A DNA stretch of 37,975 nucleotides, taken from positions 1 through 37,975 of the forward strand of contig NZ_QAOK01000029.1 of NCBI RefSeq assembly GCF_003050865.1. Reading direction: 5' to 3'. The DNA comes from Nitrosospira multiformis (GTDB taxonomy: Bacteria; Pseudomonadota; Gammaproteobacteria; Burkholderiales; Nitrosomonadaceae). The notes beneath the pieces were generated by a model. It saw nothing but the letters and a program-made list of their open reading frames with translations. It did no database searches and was not told where the DNA came from. The translations under genes and the position numbers were made by a program. Shown here one piece after another: positions 22,687 through 31,691 of the stretch. The first letter of the stretch is position 1. The number at the start of each line of letters is the position of its first letter.

Positions 22687-24018
22687 TCAGGCCAGCCCGT
22701 AAGCAATGCGAACGAGGGTCAAGGGATGCACCTTATGCGCGCTTGTCTCGCCCATCCCCTGCTCGATATGGCGACCAGCGATGGCGCAATCGGAACTGAT
22801 ATAGTCAGGACCATGCTGGGCCATCTGCCTGAACACAGGCCTGCCGATTTTCATTGAGTCGGCAAAGTATTCGCTTTTTACGCCCCAGGTGCCGTCGTGC
22901 CCGGAGCAGCGCTCCACCACGGTCACCTTCGTGTCCGGCACCATCTGCAACAGATCTTTCGTCTTCTGCCCGATATTCTGCACGCGCAAATGGCAGGGGA
23001 TATGGTACGAAACCTTGCCTAGAGATTTCTTGAAATCTGTTTTCAACAGGCCATCACGGTTTCGCATCGCCAGATATTCGAAGGGATCGAGCATGGCTTT
23101 GGCTACCGCCTTCACATCCTCGTCGTCCGGGAACATGAGCGGCAATTCCTGTTTGTACATGAGCGTGCAGGACGGCACCGCGGTGAGTATTGCATAACCT
23201 TCCCTGGCCAGTTTCGCCAGCGGGGGAATATTTTTGTCCTTGAGTTCTTTCACCGCGTGCAAGTCGCCCAGTTCCAGCTTCGGCATTCCACAACAGGCTT
23301 CTTTCTCCACGAGGCGCACTGGAATCTCGTTATGGTCCAGTATCTTCAATAAGTCGTGCCCTATTCCAGGCTCGTTATAGTTGATATAACAGGTGGAATA
23401 AATCGCCACTTTCCCCGGGGTCCGCTCGCCATTGCGCACTTCGTGGTCCGCGTTCGGCTGGGCAGTTGCGCGAAATCTGTGACTGTCGTACTCCGGCAAT
23501 CTGCGCTCGGCGTGAATGCCAAGCATGCTGTCCATCAGTTTGCGGGTAGTGGGTGCCTTGTTGATCGCATTGACTGCCTGGACCACGACGGGAATACTGG
23601 CAAGCTTGCCCACTGCATCGGTGCTGGACAACAGCTTGTCACGGAAACGCACGTCGCCTTTTTTGTGCTTGACCGCCTTGGCGCGCAGCATCAGGTGCGG
23701 AAAATCGACATTCCAGGGATGAGGAGGCACATACGGACATTTCGTCATGGAGCACATATCGCAGAGATAGCAACGATCCACTACCTCCCAATATCTGGAT
23801 TTCTCCACTGCGTCCAGTTCGCCGGTCGGTCCCTCATCTATGAGATCGAATAAGCGCGGGAACGCGGTGCACAGATTCACGCAGCGGCGGCAGCCGTGGC
23901 ATATATCGAAGACACGTTCCATCTCGGCGAACAGCTTCGGCTCATCATAATATTCCGGGTTTTCCCAATCGATGGGAAGGCGCTTTGGCGCCTCCAGGCT
24001 GCCTTCGCGAGTGGTCAT
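22687..24018 (-). CDS. Fe-S oxidoreductase with two [4Fe-4S] clusters and CCG domains (GlpC/HdrD-like)
   Basis: 443 residues. Two ferredoxin-type cluster sites lie at Cys40, 43, 46, 50 (CHGCRRCVNLC) and Cys83, 86, 89, 94 (CYLCDMCSMTKC). They are followed by two cysteine-rich CCG domains: ACCGMPKLELGD near residue 240 and a second in which CSGHDGTWG replaces the usual CCG. HIPCHLRVQNIG precedes the second site. The layout is that of GlpC and heterodisulfide reductase D-type electron-transfer subunits. No signal peptide or membrane helix is visible; it should work in the cytoplasm or peripherally at the membrane. The conserved neighbours rubrerythrin and DUF3501 suggest a role in peroxide or thiol redox chemistry, which is inference only. 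Confidence 0.93.
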   Translation of the reverse strand: MTTREGSLEAPKRLPIDWENPEYYDEPKLFAEMERVFDICHGCRRCVNLCTAFPRLFDLIDEGPTGELDAVEKSRYWEVVDRCYLCDMCSMTKCPYVPPHPWNVDFPHLMLRAKAVKHKKGDVRFRDKLLSSTDAVGKLASIPVVVQAVNAINKAPTTRKLMDSMLGIHAERRLPEYDSHRFRATAQPNADHEVRNGERTPGKVAIYSTCYINYNEPGIGHDLLKILDHNEIPVRLVEKEACCGMPKLELGDLHAVKELKDKNIPPLAKLAREGYAILTAVPSCTLMYKQELPLMFPDDEDVKAVAKAMLDPFEYLAMRNRDGLLKTDFKKSLGKVSYHIPCHLRVQNIGQKTKDLLQMVPDTKVTVVERCSGHDGTWGVKSEYFADSMKIGRPVFRQMAQHGPDYISSDCAIAGRHIEQGMGETSAHKVHPLTLVRIAYGLA

Positions 24019-24085
24019 GCGTGAAAATGAATGGGGAAATAAAACAGATGGAAATTCAGCTGAAAATTCCGGAACAATAACAATA

Positions 24086-24128
24086 CAAGCGGAAGGAACG
24101 GGATGCAGGATCCGATCCCTTCCGCTTG
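24086..24128 (-). terminator. Hairpin between rubrerythrin and Fe-S genes (partial terminator or processing site)
   Basis: A strong interrupted inverted repeat: CAAGCGGAAGG...GGGAT pairs with ATCCC-TTCCGCTTG around a loop centred at about 24107. On the minus strand the stem is followed by a TATTGTTATTG stretch that is only moderately T-rich, so it may terminate some transcripts after rubrerythrin or stabilise its message. The nearby 24130-24180 stretch also repeats CGCTTATCGGG twice. Confidence 0.55.
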
Positions 24129-24192
24129 TTGTCTATAGCCGCTTATCGGGTCGCTTATCGGGCGGGCCGCCTGTCGGGCCACTTGTGAATCG

Positions 24193-24612
24193 TTAGTCGC
24201 CGAGATTGTCCAGAGCCTTCTGGAAGCGGTTGGCGTGAGAGCGTTCGGCCTTGCCCAGTGTCTCAAACCATTCGGCGATTTCATCGAAACCTTCATCACG
24301 TGCAGTTTTAGTCATTCCGGGATACATATCCGTATATTCATGTGTCTCCCCGGCAATAGCGGTTTCAAGGTTGGCGCGGGTCGAACCGAACGGCAAGCCG
24401 GTGGCGGGATCGCCGCTCGCCTCCAGGTATTCCAGGTGGCCGAGCGCATGTCCGGTTTCGCCTTCAGCAGTGGAGCGGAAAACCACTGCAACATCGTTTT
24501 GCCCTTCCACATCCGCTTTGTTTGCGAAGTAGAGATAACGCCGGTTCGCCTGCGATTCCCCGGCAAAAGCCGCTTTCAAATTTTCCTCGGTTTTGGTTCC
24601 TTTGAGTTCCAT
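24193..24612 (-). CDS. Rubrerythrin-like diiron protein without a rubredoxin domain
   Basis: 139 residues from the ATG at 24612, chosen because AGGAGGGG precedes it at good spacing and the [19 protein letters not shown] start is canonical; an adjacent ATG lies one codon earlier. The four-helix diiron site shows as [44 protein letters not shown] and [13 protein letters not shown]. The C-terminal rubredoxin-like domain with its two CxxC motifs is missing, so electrons must come from another protein, plausibly the Fe-S protein encoded downstream. Rubrerythrins reduce hydrogen peroxide in the cytoplasm. It is the first gene of an operon with the Fe-S protein, DUF3501 and the CNP1-like gene, though a hairpin separates it from the rest. 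Confidence 0.93.
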   Translation of the reverse strand: MELKGTKTEENLKAAFAGESQANRRYLYFANKADVEGQNDVAVVFRSTAEGETGHALGHLEYLEASGDPATGLPFGSTRANLETAIAGETHEYTDMYPGMTKTARDEGFDEIAEWFETLGKAERSHANRFQKALDNLGD

Positions 24613-24690
24613 CATTCCCCTCCTGTAATCAAATTGCCATAAATAAAATAAAGCTTTCCGCCGATGCGGCCAAATATGCGATTCGAATGA

Positions 24691-24720
24691 ACCGGGACCA
24701 ACCGGGACTATAACCGGGAC
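24691..24720. repeat. Three direct repeats of ACCGGGAC upstream of rubrerythrin
   Basis: ACCGGGAC occurs at 24691-24698, 24701-24708 and 24713-24720, starts 10 and 12 bp apart, that is roughly on one face of the helix. They lie 80-110 bp before the rubrerythrin ATG in an otherwise empty 220-bp gap, a reasonable place for an activator site. No known regulator was recognised. Confidence 0.6.
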
Positions 24721-24834
24721 TATATGCATCAGCTCGCTAACCCTATGAGACTATCGAAGGCCACTTGAGTTGTCAACCGCCTATATGCGTTCCTTATATT
24801 CCGCCTTTCTGCCGATGCGAACCGGACTGGAAAT

Positions 24835-25791
24835 TCAGGTAAGCAGGTTTTGCGGCTTGCCCGCAACCCAGGCTTCGATATTGTCGACCAGCTGATCGGC
24901 AAGAAAACGCATGGCCTCGGTAGAGGCCCAGGCGATGTGAGGTGTCAGGATAAAGTTGGGACGATGCAAGCCAAGCAGGGGATTGCCGTTTCTTGGGGGT
25001 TCCGTGGTCAGCACATCGAAACCGGCGCCGGCGATAGTGCCATCGTCCAGGGCCTGTACCAGCGCTGCCTCATCCACCAATCCTCCCCGGGCGGTGTTGA
25101 TGAGCAATGCGCTGCGCTTCATCTTGCGCAATTCGTCCATGCCAATCAGGTTTCGGGTAGCGGGCGTCAGCGGGCAATGCAGTGAGAGGATGTCGGATTC
25201 CGCAAGCACCTGATCGAACGGGGTGAGAACCACGTCCTTCTTCCTCCGCGATTCATGATGGGCAAAAAGCACCCGCATGCCGAATCCCTGTGCAATGGCG
25301 GCAGTGCCGCGCCCAATCGTGCCCTCCCCGACAATCCCGATGGTGGCACCAAACAACTCGCTGATCTCATGAGTAAACAGGCAGAACTGCTCCGATTTCT
25401 GCCACCTTCCCTGCTCGATCTCCTGCCGGTAAGCAAAAAGATTTCTGCGTAGCGCGAGCACCAGGGCGAATACATGCTCAGGTACGGTATGAATTGCATA
25501 ATTGCGGATATTCGCCACGGCAATGCCGTGTCTGCGGCAAGCGCCGATATCGACAGCGTCATATCCGGTAGCCGCAATGGCGACCATTTTCAGCTTTGGC
25601 AATTGCGCCAGGGTTTCCTCGCTCAACCCCACCTTGTTGATGATTGCTATGGTTGCGTGCTGTAAATGCGACACCACCTGGTCAGGTGTCGTTTTGGCGT
25701 ATTCCTCGTACGTATGCTCGAAGTTCGGCCGGTGCACTTCCACCTTCAGGGAATCCCTTTCCAGAAAAACGACGTGATGATTCATGTTCAT
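24835..25791 (-). CDS. D-2-hydroxyacid dehydrogenase (glycerate/hydroxypyruvate reductase-like)
   Basis: 318 residues. The NAD-binding loop is GATIGIVGEGTIGRGTA (about 147-163). The catalytic triad of the family is visible as Arg in NTARGGLVDE, Glu in GFDVLTTEPP and His in LTPHIAW. Length and motifs fit the cytoplasmic NAD-dependent D-2-hydroxyacid dehydrogenases, closest in character to glycerate dehydrogenase (hydroxypyruvate reductase), which would serve photorespiration-like or serine-linked carbon flow. The exact substrate cannot be read from sequence. The start ATG at 25791 is followed two codons later by another ATG. It is a single gene between rubrerythrin and a permease, all on the minus strand with 80-220 bp gaps. 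Confidence 0.92.
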   Translation of the reverse strand: MNMNHHVVFLERDSLKVEVHRPNFEHTYEEYAKTTPDQVVSHLQHATIAIINKVGLSEETLAQLPKLKMVAIAATGYDAVDIGACRRHGIAVANIRNYAIHTVPEHVFALVLALRRNLFAYRQEIEQGRWQKSEQFCLFTHEISELFGATIGIVGEGTIGRGTAAIAQGFGMRVLFAHHESRRKKDVVLTPFDQVLAESDILSLHCPLTPATRNLIGMDELRKMKRSALLINTARGGLVDEAALVQALDDGTIAGAGFDVLTTEPPRNGNPLLGLHRPNFILTPHIAWASTEAMRFLADQLVDNIEAWVAGKPQNLLT

Positions 25792-25872
25792 TTCCCTCTT
25801 GTGTGAATTTATACAGGAAACCGGAATTCCGGCGCCAGTATCGGCGGAACCGGCAGAATCGGCTTGGGAGTA

Positions 25873-26790
25873 TTACTCCCGATTCATTCTCGCTGAAAAA
25901 AGACTGGCTGAAACGATCATTGCTCCGCCGGCCCATTCCCTCAGCGTCATGGCTTCGTCGGTCAGGAAGTAAGCCGCAACCGCCGCAACCACCAACTCGA
26001 ACAGCATAATCACGATAGCCTGGTTGGCAGGGGTATGGGTAAGACCGTATTGCACGACCAGGCTCAGGGCAAATACCGTCAACCCCACCAGCAGCAGGAG
26101 CAAAAGCGTACAGGCGGAAACATCGACCGATACAGGCAGATCAGGCAGTAACAGACTGTAACCCAATGCAACCAGAGCAACTCCCACCCATACCGCAACC
26201 GATTTTAATTGAACATCATGATACTGGTCTTTTCTGCTCAGCACATTCGCCAGAGCGAACATGAAACCAGCGGATATTCCCATCCAGTCGGCATAGGAGG
26301 AAGGCAGCAGGCTGCCTTCCGGCTGCCATAACATGATTATCGCACCTCCCAAAGAAAAAACGATAACCAGGTATCCCTGCACGCTTAACACCTCGTTCAG
26401 CAGGAAGCGCGCAAATACGATGGTCCATAGCGGCGAGAGGTAAAATAACAGCATGACCCGCATGATTTCGCCATGGAGTACACCGAGAACGTAAGCGAGA
26501 TTGGCCCAGCCTGCGGACAATCCTATTCCGACAAGCAGCCAGGTTTCCCTGTCAAGCATGCGTACGGTGCGCAATTTATCACGAAATACGGCCAGGCCGA
26601 GCAGCAGGGCTACAAGGTAGGTAATAACGGTTGCAGCCGGCCCGCTTACCCCGGCCTGTTCCAATAAGCGGTAGGGGTACCACAGCAAACCCCAGATCGA
26701 GGCGCCCACAAGCAGGGCAGCGATCGGGAAAGCGCTTTGCCCGCCGCTTCGTTCACCTTGGGTATATTGTTTATTTTGCTTTGTGAGCAA
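25873..26790 (-). CDS. EamA/DMT-superfamily transporter
   Basis: 305 residues with about ten hydrophobic segments in two repeats, for example AALLVGASIWGLLWYPYRLL and ATVITYLVALLLGLAVF in the first, and TVFALSLVVQYGLTHTPANQAIVIMLFELVVAAVAAYFL in the second (given in shortened form). This is the ten-helix EamA pattern of drug/metabolite permeases in the inner membrane; the substrate is unknown. No ATG is available at the N-terminus. A TTG at 26790 is well supported by AAGAGGG seven bases before it. The gene is divergent from dapC and the two 5' regions are very close, so their promoters must overlap or lie inside the neighbouring gene start. Confidence 0.9.
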   Translation of the reverse strand: MLTKQNKQYTQGERSGGQSAFPIAALLVGASIWGLLWYPYRLLEQAGVSGPAATVITYLVALLLGLAVFRDKLRTVRMLDRETWLLVGIGLSAGWANLAYVLGVLHGEIMRVMLLFYLSPLWTIVFARFLLNEVLSVQGYLVIVFSLGGAIIMLWQPEGSLLPSSYADWMGISAGFMFALANVLSRKDQYHDVQLKSVAVWVGVALVALGYSLLLPDLPVSVDVSACTLLLLLLVGLTVFALSLVVQYGLTHTPANQAIVIMLFELVVAAVAAYFLTDEAMTLREWAGGAMIVSASLFSARMNRE

Positions 26791-26866
26791 GAGAGTGCCC
26801 TCTTATAATCCTGCTTCGATCAATCACTCAACCTGGGGAATAGAGCTGTCTTCCCACCGCCTTAAA

Positions 26867-28060
26867 TTGAATCCCAATCTGGACCGCCTGCAACCATACC
26901 CTTTCGAGAAGCTCACCAAGCTATTCGCAGGAATCGAACCTGCATCGGCTTTTACACCTATCAGCCTCCACATCGGGGAGCCCAAGCATTCGACTCCGGA
27001 TTTCATTCGCCAGGCCTTGATGGAAAATCTGGTGAAGATGGCGCACTATCCCGCAACTCTCGGGGCGCGATCCCTGCGCACCAGCGTCGGCAAATGGCTG
27101 ATGCAACGCTATGGCCTGCCGGCAATCGATCCCGATACCGAAATCCTGCCGGTCAACGGCAGCCGCGAAGCATTGTTTTCTTTTGCACAGGCAGTGATCG
27201 ATTCTTCCAGGTCCGATGCAATTGTAATTTGTCCGAACCCGTTTTATCAGATATACGAAGGCGCTGCCTTGCTTGCGGGCGCAACGCCCTGTTTCCTCAA
27301 TACCCTGCCCGAGAATGATTTTGCGCTCGATTATGCTCAGTTACCGGATGAAATATGGGCGCGCACCCAACTTGTGTATGTCTGCTCGCCCGGCAATCCC
27401 ACCGGACGGGTAATGTCGATGGACGAATGGCGCCTTCTGTTCGAGCTTTCTGACCGTTATGGCTTTGTCATTGCTTCGGATGAGTGTTATTCTGAAATCT
27501 ATTTTGATGAAGCCTCTCCTCCGCTGGGCGCGCTCCAGGCCGCCCACCGTCTGGGCCGGGAACGCTTTCCCCGGCTGGTCGTATTCAGCAGCCTTTCCAA
27601 AAGATCGAACGTTCCCGGCATGCGTTCCGGATTCGTTGCCGGAGACGCGGGGATCCTGAAAAAATTCCTGCTCTACCGCACCTACCACGGCAGTGCGATG
27701 AATCCGGCAGTGCAGGCGGCAAGCGAGGAGGCGTGGAATGATGAGGTTCATGTTGTCGAAAACCGCCGCCTCTATTGCGAGAAGTTCAAAGCAGTCATCA
27801 AATTACTTCAGGGTACGCTACCGGTCTCGCTGCCTGACGCGGCTTTCTACCTGTGGCTGAAAATACCGATGAATGACGTCGAATTCGCCCGGCAGCTCTA
27901 TCGCGATTATAATGTCACGGTTTTGCCCGGCAGCTATCTTGCACGGCATGCGCATGGGATCAACCCCGGCGAAAATTTTGTCCGGATTGCCCTGGTGGCA
28001 TCCGTAATGGAATGCGCCGCCGCTACCGAGCGGATAAAGAAGCTGGTATCCAGCCTGTAG
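26867..28060 (+). CDS. dapC: Succinyldiaminopimelate aminotransferase
   Basis: 397 residues from a TTG at 26867, which gives the family-typical start (M)NPNLDRLQPYPFEKL; a GTG at 26783 would add 28 residues and overlap the divergent permease. It is a fold-type I PLP enzyme: NGSREALFSFAQ, CSPGNPTGRVM, DECYSEIYFD and the PLP lysine in SLSKRSNVPGMRSGF. It converts N-succinyl-2-amino-6-ketopimelate to N-succinyl-LL-diaminopimelate with glutamate, in the succinylase route to diaminopimelate and lysine. dapD and dapE follow in order on the same strand, which decides between DapC and other aminotransferases of this class. No good ribosome binding site marks either start. Confidence 0.92.
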   Translation: MNPNLDRLQPYPFEKLTKLFAGIEPASAFTPISLHIGEPKHSTPDFIRQALMENLVKMAHYPATLGARSLRTSVGKWLMQRYGLPAIDPDTEILPVNGSREALFSFAQAVIDSSRSDAIVICPNPFYQIYEGAALLAGATPCFLNTLPENDFALDYAQLPDEIWARTQLVYVCSPGNPTGRVMSMDEWRLLFELSDRYGFVIASDECYSEIYFDEASPPLGALQAAHRLGRERFPRLVVFSSLSKRSNVPGMRSGFVAGDAGILKKFLLYRTYHGSAMNPAVQAASEEAWNDEVHVVENRRLYCEKFKAVIKLLQGTLPVSLPDAAFYLWLKIPMNDVEFARQLYRDYNVTVLPGSYLARHAHGINPGENFVRIALVASVMECAAATERIKKLVSSL

Positions 28061-28110
28061 CAGGCAGCCTGTAGAGCAGCGAAATATCAACAAGAAATCG
28101 AAGGAAGACC

Positions 28111-28932
28111 ATGGATCAGCTCCAAAGCACGATTGAAGAAGCGTTTGAACGCCGCGCCGAGATTACACCGCGTAACGTCGAAGCGAAGCTCAAGGAATCC
28201 ATTACCCAGGTACTGGAAATGCTCGACAGCGGCAAACTGCGGGTGGCGGAAAAAACGGACGGTGAATGGAAAACCCATCAATGGATAAAAAAAGCCGTAT
28301 TGCTGTCATTCCGCATCGAGGACAACAGTTTCATCAAGGGGGGATTTTCCAATTATTTCGACAAGGTACCTTCCAAGTTTGCAGATTACAGCTCCCGCGA
28401 TTTTCGTAATGGCGGCTTCCGCGTCGTGCCTCCCGCAACCGTACGCAAAGGCGCTTTCATTGCCAGCAATGTCGTGCTGATGCCCTCTTACGTCAATATC
28501 GGTGCATACGTAGATGAAGGCACCATGGTCGATACCTGGGCTACGGTGGGTTCCTGCGCGCAGATCGGGAAAAATGTGCATCTATCCGGCGGTGTCGGAA
28601 TCGGCGGAGTGCTCGAGCCCGTGCAGGCCAATCCTACCATTATCGAGGACAACTGTTTCATTGGCGCACGCTCGGAAGTCGTGGAAGGCGTGATTGTCGG
28701 TGAAAATTCCGTGATTTCGATGGGCGTATACATCGGCCAGAGCACCAGGATTTATGACCGCGAAACAGGTGAAATCAGCTATGGCCGCATCCCACCCGGT
28801 TCCGTTGTCGTTTCCGGCAGCCTGCCTTCCGCGGACGGCAAATACAGCCTCTATTGTGCAGTCATCGTGAAACAGGTGGATGCCAAAACACGCGCGAAAA
28901 CCGGTATCAATGAGCTGTTGCGCGGCATTTAA
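28111..28932 (+). CDS. dapD: Tetrahydrodipicolinate N-succinyltransferase
   Basis: 273 residues, the usual length. An N-terminal helical domain ([20 protein letters not shown]) is followed by the left-handed beta-helix of hexapeptide repeats (about 100-235): [31 protein letters not shown] is the family signature in shortened form, with [20 protein letters not shown] further on. It transfers succinyl from succinyl-CoA to tetrahydrodipicolinate, the entry step of the succinylase branch, in the cytoplasm as a trimer. It starts 50 bp after dapC and is separated from dapE by 275 bp holding a REP-like repeat. Confidence 0.98.
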   Translation: MDQLQSTIEEAFERRAEITPRNVEAKLKESITQVLEMLDSGKLRVAEKTDGEWKTHQWIKKAVLLSFRIEDNSFIKGGFSNYFDKVPSKFADYSSRDFRNGGFRVVPPATVRKGAFIASNVVLMPSYVNIGAYVDEGTMVDTWATVGSCAQIGKNVHLSGGVGIGGVLEPVQANPTIIEDNCFIGARSEVVEGVIVGENSVISMGVYIGQSTRIYDRETGEISYGRIPPGSVVVSGSLPSADGKYSLYCAVIVKQVDAKTRAKTGINELLRGI

Positions 28933-28996
28933 CGCGGTTACAAGTAGCGCAGGCAGATTGGAATTGGAGTGAAGCACGAGTCCAGGAGCAGCGGTA

Positions 28997-29073
28997 GGAT
29001 GGGTGGAGGCTGAAAGCCGCAACTCATTACCCATCACCGAAACTCGATGGGTTACGCTCCGCTCCACCCATCC
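28997..29073. repeat. REP-like nested inverted repeat between dapD and dapE
   Basis: The outer arms GGATGGGTGGA (28997-29007) and TCCACCCATCC (29063-29073) are perfect complements. Inner arms ACCCATC (29029-29035) and GATGGGT (29046-29052) are complementary too. The segment resembles the widespread proteobacterial repeats with GGGTTACGCTCCGCTCCACCC ends. The 275-bp dapD-dapE gap holds no gene; the stem may protect or end the dapD message. Confidence 0.8.
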
Positions 29074-29204
29074 CTGCGATTATTCGAGCTTGGCGGTATC
29101 AAACCCCATAAAGGCGGCGTACGTAGTACGCTCTAAAGTACATACCCCAGGTAACTTGTATTCCTTTATCATCATTGCCATATAAATTCTTTTCTGGAAA
29201 ATAA

Positions 29205-30341
<1,137 letters not shown>

Positions 30342-30369
30342 TAAGAATAAATCCGGGGCTCACCCATTT

Positions 30370-30621
30370 CTACGGGCAGGACTGACCCGGACGTACACAC
30401 GCATCATCGCACTGCCCGCTCTCACAGCTACCGCAGCATCTCCAGCCGGTGGGGCAGCACTGCTGCGGGGGCGGGCAAACCACTTGGCAAAGCAGTCTAC
30501 ATTGCTGCGGAATGACCCTGGCAGATGCAACGTCCGCAAAAGCTGCATGAGCGGCACGATAAGTATTGCTTGCCATGTACATGGACGCCTCTGCGTTAAA
30601 TCCTGGCATATTCCCGTTCAT
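30370..30621 (-). CDS. Small cysteine-rich protein with an N-terminal leader-like segment
   Basis: 83 residues from the ATG at 30621, fixed by an excellent AAGGAGG six bases before it. The N-terminal half, containing MPGFNAEASMYMASNTYR, has no cysteine; the C-terminal 43 residues contain 11 cysteines, with three proline-flanked groups: CRLLCQVVCPPPQQCC, then CCPTGWRCCGSC, then CESGQCDDAC. The double CC-P--W-CC arrangement recalls granulin-type domains, although one cannot be sure without structure. No hydrophobic signal peptide is present. The GFNAEAS-Y start looks like a conserved leader seen in small proteobacterial peptides, as I remember it. It is convergent with dapE, 28 bp apart, with its own likely promoter. 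Possible roles: metal binding, a redox or disulfide peptide, or a modified-peptide precursor. Function is unknown. Confidence 0.8.
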   Translation of the reverse strand: MNGNMPGFNAEASMYMASNTYRAAHAAFADVASARVIPQQCRLLCQVVCPPPQQCCPTGWRCCGSCESGQCDDACVRPGQSCP

Positions 30622-30664
30622 TTCTTGCCTCCTTCCGGTTGCTAAGGTTAACTCTATAGGACGG

Positions 30665-30693
30665 CTGATATTTTCGCTTTCGAATATTTTCAA
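30665..30693 (-). promoter_or_regulatory. Candidate promoter of the cysteine-rich gene
   Basis: On the minus strand TTGAAA (30693-30688), 17 bases, then TATCAG (30670-30665), about 44 bp before the ATG. Spacing is ideal, while the -10 matches only four of six consensus bases. Confidence 0.4.
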
Positions 30694-30782
30694 GCGATTA
30701 GAAGATAGACGTTAAACCAGGAGTAATCCGTTCGATGGCGCACGGATACATAAGGATCACTTTTTCTCACGGACAGGAATGA

Positions 30783-31691
30783 ATGTTCATTGAAGCCCAA
30801 AGCCAGCTCCAGACTATCCGCGACGTACTGCGTTTCGCGGTAAGCCGCTTTAACGACGCGGGGCTTCATTTTGGCCATGGCTCTGCCTCAGCGTACGATG
30901 AAGCAGCTTATCTCATTCTCCACACGCTGCATCTTCCACTTGACCAGCTGGAACCGTTCCTGGACGCTCGCCTTCTTCCGGTCGAGCTGGAGCTGGTCTT
31001 GAAAACAATCGAGCGCCGCGCAACAGAAAAAATTCCGGCCGCCTATCTGACCAGAGAAGCCTGGCTGGGAGATTTCCGTTTTTATGTGGATGAACGCGTA
31101 ATCGTACCGCGCTCCTTCATTGCGGAATTGCTGCGGGAACAACTTGCGCCCTGGATAGAAGAGCCGGCAGAAGTTTATTCCGCATTGGATCTGTGCACTG
31201 GCTCCGGATGTCTGGCAATACTGCTTGCCCAGGCATTTCCCAATGCAGTGATCGATGCGACAGATATTTCGACTGATGCCTTGCAGGTTGCTGGAAAGAA
31301 TGTGGCGGAGTATGGCCTGGAAGATCGGATCGATCTTATCCAGTCGGATCTATTCGCGGAATTGGCAGGGCGCCGCTATGATCTTATTGTCAGCAATCCA
31401 CCCTATGTCAATGCGGAAGCAATGGCAGCATTGCCGGAGGAATATCGCCATGAGCCGCAAGGTGCGCTTGCCAGCGGCGAGGATGGACTGAAGGCGACAA
31501 AGGTAATACTACGGGACGCAGCAAACCATTTGACCGACGATGGCATGCTCATTGTCGAGATCGGTCATAACAGGGAAACCCTGGAGCATGCCTTTCCCGA
31601 TACACCTTTTACCTGGCTGGAAATCAGTGCGGGGAAAGAATTTGTTTTCCTGCTGAAACGGGATCAGCTTCCCGGCCATCAGGCTTTGTAA
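30783..31691 (+). CDS. prmB: Ribosomal protein L3 N5-glutamine methyltransferase
   Basis: 302 residues. The N-terminal helical domain (VLRFAVSRFNDAGLHFGHG, then AYLILHTLHLPL) precedes a Rossmann-type methyltransferase. SAM-binding LDLCTGSGCLAILLA lies near residue 135 and the catalytic NPPYVN near 199. The N-terminus and length fit PrmB better than the release-factor enzyme PrmC: YLTREAWLGDFRFYVDERVIVPRS is the PrmB-like region in shortened form. It methylates a glutamine of ribosomal protein L3 during large-subunit assembly in the cytoplasm. The ATG at 30783 is preceded by a GGACAGG-like sequence. Its last 13 bases overlap the convergent rluB end, an unusually tight arrangement. Confidence 0.94.
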   Translation: MFIEAQSQLQTIRDVLRFAVSRFNDAGLHFGHGSASAYDEAAYLILHTLHLPLDQLEPFLDARLLPVELELVLKTIERRATEKIPAAYLTREAWLGDFRFYVDERVIVPRSFIAELLREQLAPWIEEPAEVYSALDLCTGSGCLAILLAQAFPNAVIDATDISTDALQVAGKNVAEYGLEDRIDLIQSDLFAELAGRRYDLIVSNPPYVNAEAMAALPEEYRHEPQGALASGEDGLKATKVILRDAANHLTDDGMLIVEIGHNRETLEHAFPDTPFTWLEISAGKEFVFLLKRDQLPGHQAL

